Positions 27,784 through 35,255 of a DNA stretch of 64,000 nt are shown here, in pieces. The notes beneath the pieces are model-generated. The model saw only the letters and a list, made by a program, of their open reading frames with translations. It did not search any database and was not told the origin of the DNA. Origin of the DNA: Magnetococcales bacterium. GTDB taxonomy: Bacteria > Pseudomonadota > Magnetococcia > Magnetococcales > Magnetaquicoccaceae. The DNA lies in NCBI GenBank assembly GCA_011089965.1, contig JAANAU010000015.1, positions 1 to 64,000 of the forward strand. The letters run 5' to 3'. A program made the translations under genes and the position numbers. Position 1 is the stretch's first letter. Each line of letters starts with the position of its first letter.

Positions 27784-27879
27784 CTATATAAAGACAAAAG
27801 CACACATAACCCGTCTGAGTGTTTCACGGCACGAAGCGGATAAATTGGATAGACGACATCACAGGCAAGGAGTACGACC

Positions 27880-28845
27880 ATGAACACCAAGAAAATCACC
27901 CTGACTCTCTCCATCATGGCCGTGGCTGCCGTGATGGTCTTCACCGTCGGCGACCGAAGCACGCCCAAAAAGGTGGATAACGCCCTGTCTGTAGCGGCCA
28001 TGGAAGGAGATGTGACCAAGGTGCGGGAACTGCTCGGTCGGGGCATGGATGCCGACAGCCACGGCAATCTGAAAATCTCTCCGCTGGCCTGGGCAGCGGA
28101 GAATGGACATGCGGAGGTGGTCAAAGTGCTCCTGGAGGCAGGAGCGGATGTGAATGCTGTGGATCCTTCGGGTTTCACGCCGTTGAGCCTGGCGGCACGT
28201 TGGAATGATCATGCCATTGTCGGCATGTTGCTCGATGCCGGAGCCAACCCGAATCTTGCCACCCGTTCTGGCCAGACCGCCATCTTTGGACCGGCCCAGT
28301 ACGGATTTGAGGAGCTGTTGAAAAAGCTGATCGAAAAGGGAGCGGATGTCAATGCCATCGACAAACGCGGCGACAGCCCCATGATCATCGCTTCCAAACG
28401 GGGACATGACAAGGTGGTGGTGGCACTGCTCGATGCGGGTGCAACCCCCAACCTCCAGAACAAACAGGGCTATACCCCGTTGATGATCGCTGCCGAGTCG
28501 GGTCATGAAATGATCGTGGCCAAATTGCTGGAACGGGGTGCGGATCTGACCTATCGGCATGAGTGCGGCTGCACGGCACTCCTGGCCGCTGCCGAGAAGG
28601 GGTATGTCGGGATCGTGCGGCTGCTGCTCGATCATGGTGCCGACATCAATGCCGTGAACTATGAAGGATCGTCGGCCTTGATGTTTGCCGCACGCTACAA
28701 CTATCTGGATACGGCCAAGCTGTTGCTGGAGCGGGGTATCCGGACCGATCTCAAAGATGAGAAAGGCAAAACGGCCAGGGACTATCTGCGTGTCGGAGCC
28801 ACACGCGCCATGAACCGCCTGTTGGATCCAGGCAAGAACGTATGA
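27880..28845 (+). CDS. Exported or membrane-anchored ankyrin-repeat protein
   Basis: A 321-residue protein. Residues 1-24 (basic start, then LTLSIMAVAAVMVFTV) form a signal peptide or anchor. The rest is about eight ankyrin repeats of 33 residues with the usual TPLxxAAxxGHxxxVxxLLxxGAD pattern, so it probably works in the periplasm as a protein-binding scaffold. AAGGAG lies upstream of the ATG. It is the first gene behind the sigma-54 promoter and is followed by three cytochrome genes. Bacterial periplasmic ankyrin proteins such as AnkB protect against oxidative stress; a chaperone or assembly role for the cytochromes is possible but inferred. Confidence 0.9.
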   Translation: MNTKKITLTLSIMAVAAVMVFTVGDRSTPKKVDNALSVAAMEGDVTKVRELLGRGMDADSHGNLKISPLAWAAENGHAEVVKVLLEAGADVNAVDPSGFTPLSLAARWNDHAIVGMLLDAGANPNLATRSGQTAIFGPAQYGFEELLKKLIEKGADVNAIDKRGDSPMIIASKRGHDKVVVALLDAGATPNLQNKQGYTPLMIAAESGHEMIVAKLLERGADLTYRHECGCTALLAAAEKGYVGIVRLLLDHGADINAVNYEGSSALMFAARYNYLDTAKLLLERGIRTDLKDEKGKTARDYLRVGATRAMNRLLDPGKNV

Positions 28846-28866
28846 CCAACAGCCAACATCAACCCC

Positions 28867-28902
28867 CCGGCAGTCGGCCACGACAGCCAGGCCGACTGCC
28901 GG
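28867..28902 (+). repeat. Perfect 13-bp hairpin between ankyrin and cytochrome genes
   Basis: CCGGCAGTCGGCC (28867-28879) and GGCCGACTGCCGG (28890-28902) pair perfectly around a 10-base loop. No T-run follows, so it is not a normal terminator. In an operon such a stem can stabilise one side of the mRNA after processing or lower read-through. Confidence 0.75.
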
Positions 28903-28926
28903 CCAATCAGGAAAGCGGAGGAGACC

Positions 28927-29874
28927 ATGAACGCATTCATCATCACCCGGTCATGGGTCATGCTCCTGACTTTTCTGGTTGGAGTGATTGTTGCCACAAA
29001 AGTACAAGCACAAGCACAAGGGGATGAAACCTGCATGCGTTGTCACAGTATGGCGACCCTCTCCTATCTCGACGCCAAAACCGGCTTGATGCGCAATCTG
29101 GCCATCGATCCTCAGGCCATGGCACAATCCGACCATCGCCAACTGAAATGTCGCGATTGCCATGCTGCCGGTTACGAGGCCTATCCGCACTTCGAGGAGG
29201 CGCGGCGCGAGCGTCTTGATTGCTTTGGTTGTCATGATTCCATTGGGAAATTCCCAAAAGATAAATTTGAAATCATTGAGCGTGGATTTCAGCGCAGCAT
29301 TCATTATCAGAATCGGCAAGACTCTTTGAACTGCTTTTCATGCCACAATCCACACGATTTTCGTCAGTTGGCCGGACTGCCCAAAGAGCGGTTGATTCCC
29401 ACCGTGGCGCGTGACAATGGGGTGTGTCGCCGCTGTCACGACTCGCCCGAAGGCATTCTGGGACAAAGCGGGCGGCTGTTTCTGACTTTGGAGATGACCC
29501 ACTCCTGGTTGCCGGAAACAGAACGCCATTGGAGCAAGATCCGGTGCGTGGAGTGTCACACCTCGTCGCAGCAGGAAAACAGCCATTTCATCCTGGGACG
29601 GGATTATGCCGTACGTGCATGTGAAGCGTGTCACAGCCGGGATTCGATTCTGGCGGTCAAACTCTATCGCCATCGCACCCGCGAGGAGCGGCGCACGGCT
29701 GGATTCATCCATTCGGTGGTGATGAACGATGCTTATGTAATCGGGATGACCCGCAACCAATGGTTGGATTGGGGCGGGATGGCTCTGATCGGCCTGACCA
29801 TTGTCGGAGTTGGCGCTCATGGTTTGGCCCGTTTTCTGGTTGGAAGGAGCATGCGCCATGAAACCCGTCATTGA
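28927..29874 (+). CDS. Membrane-anchored seven-heme cytochrome c
   Basis: A 315-residue protein with an N-terminal signal sequence (about 1-29, ending in VQAQA), seven CXXCH heme motifs (CMRCH, CRDCH, CFGCH, CFSCH, CRRCH, CVECH, CEACH) and one C-terminal membrane helix (WGGMALIGLTIVGVGAHGLARFLV). The hemes lie in the periplasm. GGAGGAG stands just upstream of the start. The stop overlaps the cytochrome b start by 17 bases. It probably passes electrons between the cytochrome b and the eight-heme protein downstream. The exact family is not recognised. Confidence 0.93.
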   Translation: MNAFIITRSWVMLLTFLVGVIVATKVQAQAQGDETCMRCHSMATLSYLDAKTGLMRNLAIDPQAMAQSDHRQLKCRDCHAAGYEAYPHFEEARRERLDCFGCHDSIGKFPKDKFEIIERGFQRSIHYQNRQDSLNCFSCHNPHDFRQLAGLPKERLIPTVARDNGVCRRCHDSPEGILGQSGRLFLTLEMTHSWLPETERHWSKIRCVECHTSSQQENSHFILGRDYAVRACEACHSRDSILAVKLYRHRTREERRTAGFIHSVVMNDAYVIGMTRNQWLDWGGMALIGLTIVGVGAHGLARFLVGRSMRHETRH

Positions 29875-30484
29875 ACTCTATCCCCTCTGGATCCGATTGT
29901 GGCATTGGACCAATGCGCTGTCGTTCCTGGTGCTGCTGGCAACGGGAATCAGCCTGCATTTTGCGACTCCTGGTGCCATGCTGATTCCCTTTGAAATCGC
30001 CCGGATGCTGCATAATGTTTTCGGATTGGTGATGACCGGGGGTTGGGTGGTGTTTGTGATTGGCAACTGGTGGAGTGGCAACGGGATCCATTACCGTCCC
30101 CAAAGGACCGGTTTGATCGGGCGTCTGCTGGTCCAGATCCAATTTTATGGGGTGGGTATTTTTCGCCATGATCCTCATCCTTTTCCGGCTGCACCGCAGG
30201 CCAAATTCAATCCGCTGCAACAGTTGACCTATCTGGGCGTGATGTTTGGTGCCATGCCGGTGTTGATCCTCTCCGGATGGGGTTTTTTTTGGCACGAGTG
30301 GATACCTGAACGTTTTCTGGAGATGGACGGACTGTGGGTGGTGGGTGTGATCCATTATCTGGTGGCACTGTTTCTGACTGCTTTTCTGATCGGACATCTC
30401 TATCTGGCTACTGCCGGTGAGACGGTGTTCGGAGAGTTCAAAAAAATGATTTCTGGTTCCAGACTGACGGAGGAACAACCATGA
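29858..30484 (+). CDS. Cytochrome b561-type membrane subunit
   Basis: A 208-residue integral membrane protein with four hydrophobic helices of the bacterial b561 / Ni-Fe-hydrogenase b-subunit type. Candidate heme-ligand histidines are in LWHWTNA (His16), ARMLHNVFG (His52), VIHYLVA and LIGHLYLA. The start at 29858 follows AAGGAG at a 10-base spacing; a longer frame from 29801 lies inside the preceding gene. It overlaps both neighbours (the 3' overlap is ATGA) and is the likely quinol-reactive module of the complex. Confidence 0.9.
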   Translation: MKPVIELYPLWIRLWHWTNALSFLVLLATGISLHFATPGAMLIPFEIARMLHNVFGLVMTGGWVVFVIGNWWSGNGIHYRPQRTGLIGRLLVQIQFYGVGIFRHDPHPFPAAPQAKFNPLQQLTYLGVMFGAMPVLILSGWGFFWHEWIPERFLEMDGLWVVGVIHYLVALFLTAFLIGHLYLATAGETVFGEFKKMISGSRLTEEQP

Positions 30485-32628
30485 ACACCCAGATGATCCG
30501 CCAATCACATCATGTCAAACGGATCGCCCTCATCCTTGGAATAGGCATGACCATCGGAGTTGTGCGCTGGATTTATCCCGGACTCCTGGAAAGCTATATC
30601 GGGGTCACGAATGCCCCTTTGACCTATGCCAACAGTGTGGAGTTGACGCCACGGGAGTTTGATCAACTGGCCGACTCCTTGACCCGAGAACATCGGCAAC
30701 AGCGTGCCCTGGCCCAGACTGCCCATGAAGAGGTGCCCTTTGCCCGGCGTCTGAAGGTCAACCTGTTGATGAAGATCCCGTCGTTTGCCAAACCCTCGCC
30801 CTATCCGCACATTCAATATTTTCGCAAGGCGGGCATTCGGCACTATACCGGGCCTGAGACCTGTCTGACGTGTCATGAAACCATAAAAGTAACCGATGCG
30901 CATGGCAAGATTCAAGAAGTTGAAACCATGCAGGACATCGTGAACTCGGTCCATTTCAAATTCCAGAGCAGTGGAGCCGGTTTTTCCACCTATGGTTTTG
31001 ATGGTCGCCAGGTGAACGGACCTGGGGTGCGTTCCATTCCAGTCGGCAAGATCGACCGGGCGTGTGGAGTGCCCGGTTCCTTTACCTGGACCGGTTGGGC
31101 GGAGTTGATCCGGACCAAACCCGAACATGCCAATGGAAATGTGGAGCTGCGCAGCGAAGGGTGTGGACAATGCCATATTGGTGGTGGATATCATCCGGCG
31201 ACCGAAAAGATGTTGCCATTCCATGACGCTCCGGAGAGCGCCAAGGCCGGTATCGACTGTCTCATCTGTCACAGCCAGAGCTACGACATGAATCAGCGTT
31301 ATGTGATCGAAGATGATCATGGTCGGCGCTGGAATCAGGATCGCTCCATGAAGGCGGCCTTGACCGTAGGTGCCGCCAGCAACCGGACCTGTCTCAACTG
31401 CCACCAACACAATATGGGCGGCGATCTGGAAAAATCTCTGCCCTCTGGTGCGGCTCCGGACAATCTCGGCTATCAAAACAAACGCCTGCTCCATCCCGGT
31501 GCCAAGCGTGGCAATTCGATCCAACCGGAACACGATGTTCATGCCGCAGCGGGCATGACCTGCACCGACTGTCACAAACCCCAAGGCCACAAAATTCCCC
31601 GTGGTACGCTGGGTGTGGATCTGGTGGCCAATGACCTGCCGGGACGCAAGGTCGATTGCGAGTCCTGTCATACCGCTGCCCCGCATGTCAAAGATACCGA
31701 GGAGCGGGCACTGCTCAATGGTCATGTCGCGCGTGTTGCCTGCGAAACCTGCCATATTCTCAAATTGCGTGATGACAATACCGTGCTGCGTGACTGGATC
31801 CACCCAGTCTGGAATGCCGAAGAGGGGGCCTATCTCTTCCGGGATGTCTATCAAAGCGGAGAACCGGGTCGTGGTTTCACATTTCTGTGGTTCAACGGCA
31901 ATGGATCGTTTCTGGCCAATGCGTTGGGGGACAATCCGGTTGGCGACGGCAGCTACAATCCGTTGATGCGGCAGTTGGTCAAGATCGAAGATCCCAAGGT
32001 GATTGCAGCGGTTCGTCAGGCGGCGATTGAGTTGCAGAAAAGCTATCCGGATCTGGATGTGGAGCGTTATGTGCGTGATGCCACAGATTTTCTGGCTCCT
32101 CTTTCTCCGGAGATGCGGGCACAACGTCAAAAGATGATCGATGAGAAGATCCGCCCCATCATGGCGCAAGGGCAAAGCAGGATCTATCCATTCAAGCTCT
32201 TCAATGCCATCATGTATGAGGATATGAACAATCAAGGACCGTTTGGTGCCATGATTCTGCCCTTTGACTATCCGAGTTATTACGAACAGGGCGATCCTAA
32301 GCTCTCGGTACGCCGGGCGCTGGAACACCCGATTCTGCAACGGATGTATCAGGCACCGTTCAAGGCATACATGATGGATGAATTCATGCACTACTTTGGA
32401 GTGTCTGGATGGAAGGCCGAATATCCGGTAGATGCCAAGGGGCAGTTGCGGCATGTCGAGCCACACTGGATGCGGCAGATGGGAACCCTGATGGTCAATC
32501 ATGGCATCCAGAAGGAGGGGCGTGGCTGCAAAGAGTGTCACTCCAAGAACGGTATACTCGATTTCCAGGCATTGGGTTACCCACCGGAACGGGTCGAGGA
32601 ATTGCGGAAATTGCCAGAATTGCAATAA
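30481..32628 (+). CDS. Eight-heme cytochrome c, possibly octaheme reductase-like
   Basis: A 715-residue protein with an uncleaved N-terminal anchor (about residues 14-35) and eight CXXCH motifs: CLTCH (128-132), CGQCH, CLICH, CLNCH, CTDCH, CESCH, CETCH and CKECH near the C-terminus. Seven lie in the first 60 percent; about 250 heme-free residues then separate them from the eighth. Heme number and the membrane-anchored layout recall octaheme tetrathionate reductase-type cytochromes, but I cannot assign a substrate. It is the last gene of the operon and is followed by a strong terminator, which fits a terminal oxidoreductase or outward electron carrier. Confidence 0.88.
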   Translation: MNTQMIRQSHHVKRIALILGIGMTIGVVRWIYPGLLESYIGVTNAPLTYANSVELTPREFDQLADSLTREHRQQRALAQTAHEEVPFARRLKVNLLMKIPSFAKPSPYPHIQYFRKAGIRHYTGPETCLTCHETIKVTDAHGKIQEVETMQDIVNSVHFKFQSSGAGFSTYGFDGRQVNGPGVRSIPVGKIDRACGVPGSFTWTGWAELIRTKPEHANGNVELRSEGCGQCHIGGGYHPATEKMLPFHDAPESAKAGIDCLICHSQSYDMNQRYVIEDDHGRRWNQDRSMKAALTVGAASNRTCLNCHQHNMGGDLEKSLPSGAAPDNLGYQNKRLLHPGAKRGNSIQPEHDVHAAAGMTCTDCHKPQGHKIPRGTLGVDLVANDLPGRKVDCESCHTAAPHVKDTEERALLNGHVARVACETCHILKLRDDNTVLRDWIHPVWNAEEGAYLFRDVYQSGEPGRGFTFLWFNGNGSFLANALGDNPVGDGSYNPLMRQLVKIEDPKVIAAVRQAAIELQKSYPDLDVERYVRDATDFLAPLSPEMRAQRQKMIDEKIRPIMAQGQSRIYPFKLFNAIMYEDMNNQGPFGAMILPFDYPSYYEQGDPKLSVRRALEHPILQRMYQAPFKAYMMDEFMHYFGVSGWKAEYPVDAKGQLRHVEPHWMRQMGTLMVNHGIQKEGRGCKECHSKNGILDFQALGYPPERVEELRKLPELQ

Positions 32629-32653
32629 ACGTATCATTGCGGTCTATCTGAAG

Positions 32654-32686
32654 AAAAAGGAGGCGACGTCATGCCTCCTTTTTTAT
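32654..32686 (+). terminator. Rho-independent terminator of the cytochrome operon
   Basis: AAAAAGGAGGC (32654-32664) pairs with GCCTCCTTTTT around an 8-base loop and ends in a T-run. It lies 26 bases after the eight-heme cytochrome stop. Confidence 0.88.
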
Positions 32687-32727
32687 TGTATTAATCTGCA
32701 AAAAATGAAAAACAAGCAAAAAATGGC

Positions 32728-32757
32728 ATTGCATCTTGTGTGCAATCGCACAATAAT
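32728..32757 (+). promoter_or_regulatory. Sigma-70 promoter candidate overlapped by inverted repeats, kinase operon
   Basis: A -35 TTGCAT (32729-32734), 17 bases and a -10 AATAAT (32752-32757) stand 78 bases before the kinase start. Two inverted repeats overlap the spacer: ATTGCA (32728-32733) with TGCAAT (32741-32746), and TTGTG (32736-32740) with CACAA (32748-32752). They could be operator halves. Confidence 0.45.
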
Positions 32758-32835
32758 AACCATTCATACGGATCGGTCGCGTGCTGGTCCGGATTCGTCC
32801 CGGGAGATGCACAGCTCTGGTCAGGAGAGACCCAG

Positions 32836-35253
32836 ATGAGATCGGGATTGTGTCGCAGCATGGGTGTTGTGGTCAGCATGGTGGGCCTGTTGTGGTTGAT
32901 GCCAGCCCTGGTTGATGCCACCGGGGAGCGGATTGTGCCGAGAAACAATGCCCGGGCACTCCTGGTGGGCAGTGAATTGGATTATCCTCCCTATGCCACG
33001 GTCAATGCCCAAGGTGAGGCAGATGGCTTCAGTGTAGATCTTTTCAAAGCCGTAGCCCAGGTGATGGGGCTGGAAGTTACATTCCGGGTTGGGCCGTGGC
33101 ACGAAATGCGGGCTGCCTTGGAACGCGGGGAGATCGATGCCTTGCCGTTGGTCTCATATTCCGAGGAACGGGAGAGGGTATTCGACTTTTCTGCCCCGCA
33201 TACCGATGCCCTTGCCACAGTCATGATTCGCAAAGGAGATCCAGCCTTTACCAGCGAACGAGATCTGTATGGCAAGAAGATCATTGTGATGCAAGCAGAT
33301 GCCACTCATGACTATCTGGTGCGCCATCAGATTTCAACGGATCTGATTCTGGCCAAAACCGTACTGGAGGTCTTGCAACGTCTGAGCGGTGGAGAAGGGG
33401 ATGTGGCCTTTGTGGCACGCCTGCCCGGGTTGCTGGAAGCCAGAGCGCGTGGATTGGATGAGCTGGTGATTGCCACCGGTCCTGCGATTGCCGTGCATGG
33501 CCGTGGATACGGCTTTGCGGTCCGCAAGGGAAACAGTGAACTTTTGGACCAGTTGAATCATGGTCTGGCTGTGGTCAAGGCAGCAGGCAAATATGCGGAG
33601 ATCTATGACAAATGGTTTGGCATGGTCGATCCGCGCGGCATCTCCTTGGAAACCCTTCACACCTATGGCGGCATGATCGGGGGTGGGATCCTGTTTGTTT
33701 TGGCTGTTGGTTTGTTGTGGAACAGCTCTTTGCGGCGGGAAATCCAACAGAGACGTGTGGCTGAAGAACGTCTGGAACAAAGCAATCACAATTTGAGTCT
33801 GGCCAAGGAGGCTGCCGAGGCAGCCAGTCAGGCCAAAAGTCTTTTTCTGGCCAATATGAGCCATGAATTTCGTACCCCTTTGCATGCCATCCTTGGGTTC
33901 AATCGGTTGTTGTTGTGCGATGTCGAAGTGACCGCCAGACAAAAGGAGTATCTGGAGGTGATCCAGGCGAGCGCCTCCCATCTGTTGACGCTGATTCAGG
34001 ATGTATTGGAGATGTCACGCATCGAGGCCGGGCGGATGGAACTCCATCTGAAAGTGGTGGATCTCAAGAAGATCTTGACGGATGTGGCCGATATGATGCG
34101 CATACGGGCTGAAGAGAAGGGACTTATGTTTCACGTGAAACATGATGCCGACTTGCCACACGATGCCCAAACCGATGGCAGCAAGCTGCGGCAGGTGCTG
34201 ATCAATCTGTTGAGCAATGCGATCAAATTCACGGAAAAAGGAACCGTGACTTTGCGTGCCGGCCTGGGAAGAGACATCGATATGGATGGGCCGCGTGAGC
34301 TTTGGTGCGAGGTGGAAGATAGCGGTGTAGGAATTCCTGCCGAGGCATTGGAAAAAATTTTTGAACCCTTTACCCAGATTTCCCACAGTCCCGGATCCGG
34401 GGAGGGGACCGGATTGGGATTGACCATCACTCGCCACTATTTGCGATTGTTGGGGGGGGATGTGGAAGTGACCAGTTCTCCGGGGCATGGTTCGATCTTT
34501 CGGTGCCGCGTGCCGATTGTTTGCCTTGGGGGAACAGCCGTCAGGGATTTGGAACGCGCAGAGGTACAAATCATCGGGCTGGAAGAGGGAGAGAGGATAC
34601 CACGTATTCTGGTGGTGGACGATCTGCCTGCCGGGCGGTTGATGTTGCGACGGTTGATGGAGGCAATCGGCTGCCAGGTCGAAGAGGCGGTGAACGGACA
34701 ACAGGCCGTCGAGCGGTTTCTGGAGTGGCATCCGGATCTGATCTGGATGGATATGCGCATGCCGGTCATGGATGGGTATCAGGCTACACGGCAGATCAAA
34801 TCCGATCCGCAAGGCCGTCAGATTCCGGTGATTGCCGTAACGGCCAGTGTGCTTGGACAGGATATGCAGGAAATTCAGAAGGCTGGTTGCGACGATTTTC
34901 TTGGAAAGCCGTTTCAGGAATCCGATATCTATCACCGTATGGTCAAACATCTGCCATTGCGATATCGCTATCAACAAAAAGACAAACGTGTGGATCAGGC
35001 CATTGCCCAGATTTTGTCCTGGGAGGTGTTTCGGGAGACGTTTACGGCCCTGCCTCCGGAGTTGTGTGCGGATTGGCGTCAAGCTGTAGCACTGTTGCAA
35101 ATGGATCAGATGAGTTGCTCTGCGCAGGCCATGCAGGCGCATGATCCGAAACTGGCTGAAGGGTTGTTGGAGTTGATTGACCATTATCAACTGGAAGTTC
35201 TGGCGCGCTGGATGGCATGGCTGGATGGCGCGACCAGTGAAACGTGGAGTTGA
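32836..35253 (+). CDS. BvgS-like hybrid histidine kinase with periplasmic solute-binding sensor
   Basis: An 805-residue protein. A signal sequence (1-30) precedes a periplasmic type 3 solute-binding domain (about 40-265; VGSELDYPPYATVN, EIDALPLVSYSEER). A membrane helix (about 280-297) leads to HisKA with His343 (NMSHEFRTPL), HATPase and a receiver with phospho-acceptor Asp639 (LIWMDMRMPVMDG). There is no PAS or HPt domain, so phosphate must pass to a separate HPt. CAGGAG lies upstream of the ATG at 32836; the frame extends to 32740 through the promoter. Only two bases separate it from the next kinase gene. Confidence 0.92.
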   Translation: MRSGLCRSMGVVVSMVGLLWLMPALVDATGERIVPRNNARALLVGSELDYPPYATVNAQGEADGFSVDLFKAVAQVMGLEVTFRVGPWHEMRAALERGEIDALPLVSYSEERERVFDFSAPHTDALATVMIRKGDPAFTSERDLYGKKIIVMQADATHDYLVRHQISTDLILAKTVLEVLQRLSGGEGDVAFVARLPGLLEARARGLDELVIATGPAIAVHGRGYGFAVRKGNSELLDQLNHGLAVVKAAGKYAEIYDKWFGMVDPRGISLETLHTYGGMIGGGILFVLAVGLLWNSSLRREIQQRRVAEERLEQSNHNLSLAKEAAEAASQAKSLFLANMSHEFRTPLHAILGFNRLLLCDVEVTARQKEYLEVIQASASHLLTLIQDVLEMSRIEAGRMELHLKVVDLKKILTDVADMMRIRAEEKGLMFHVKHDADLPHDAQTDGSKLRQVLINLLSNAIKFTEKGTVTLRAGLGRDIDMDGPRELWCEVEDSGVGIPAEALEKIFEPFTQISHSPGSGEGTGLGLTITRHYLRLLGGDVEVTSSPGHGSIFRCRVPIVCLGGTAVRDLERAEVQIIGLEEGERIPRILVVDDLPAGRLMLRRLMEAIGCQVEEAVNGQQAVERFLEWHPDLIWMDMRMPVMDGYQATRQIKSDPQGRQIPVIAVTASVLGQDMQEIQKAGCDDFLGKPFQESDIYHRMVKHLPLRYRYQQKDKRVDQAIAQILSWEVFRETFTALPPELCADWRQAVALLQMDQMSCSAQAMQAHDPKLAEGLLELIDHYQLEVLARWMAWLDGATSETWS

Positions 35254-35255
35254 TC

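Noticed and set aside
28842-29027. 61-codon frame starting on the ankyrin stop codon
   Set aside because: It spans the 13-bp hairpin and runs into the heptaheme cytochrome gene in another frame; the sequence is His/Pro/Ser-rich with no domain.
30505-32637. 710-codon minus-strand frame opposite the octaheme gene
   Set aside because: The plus strand has eight CXXCH motifs and a good terminator behind it; the antisense frame has no recognisable domain.
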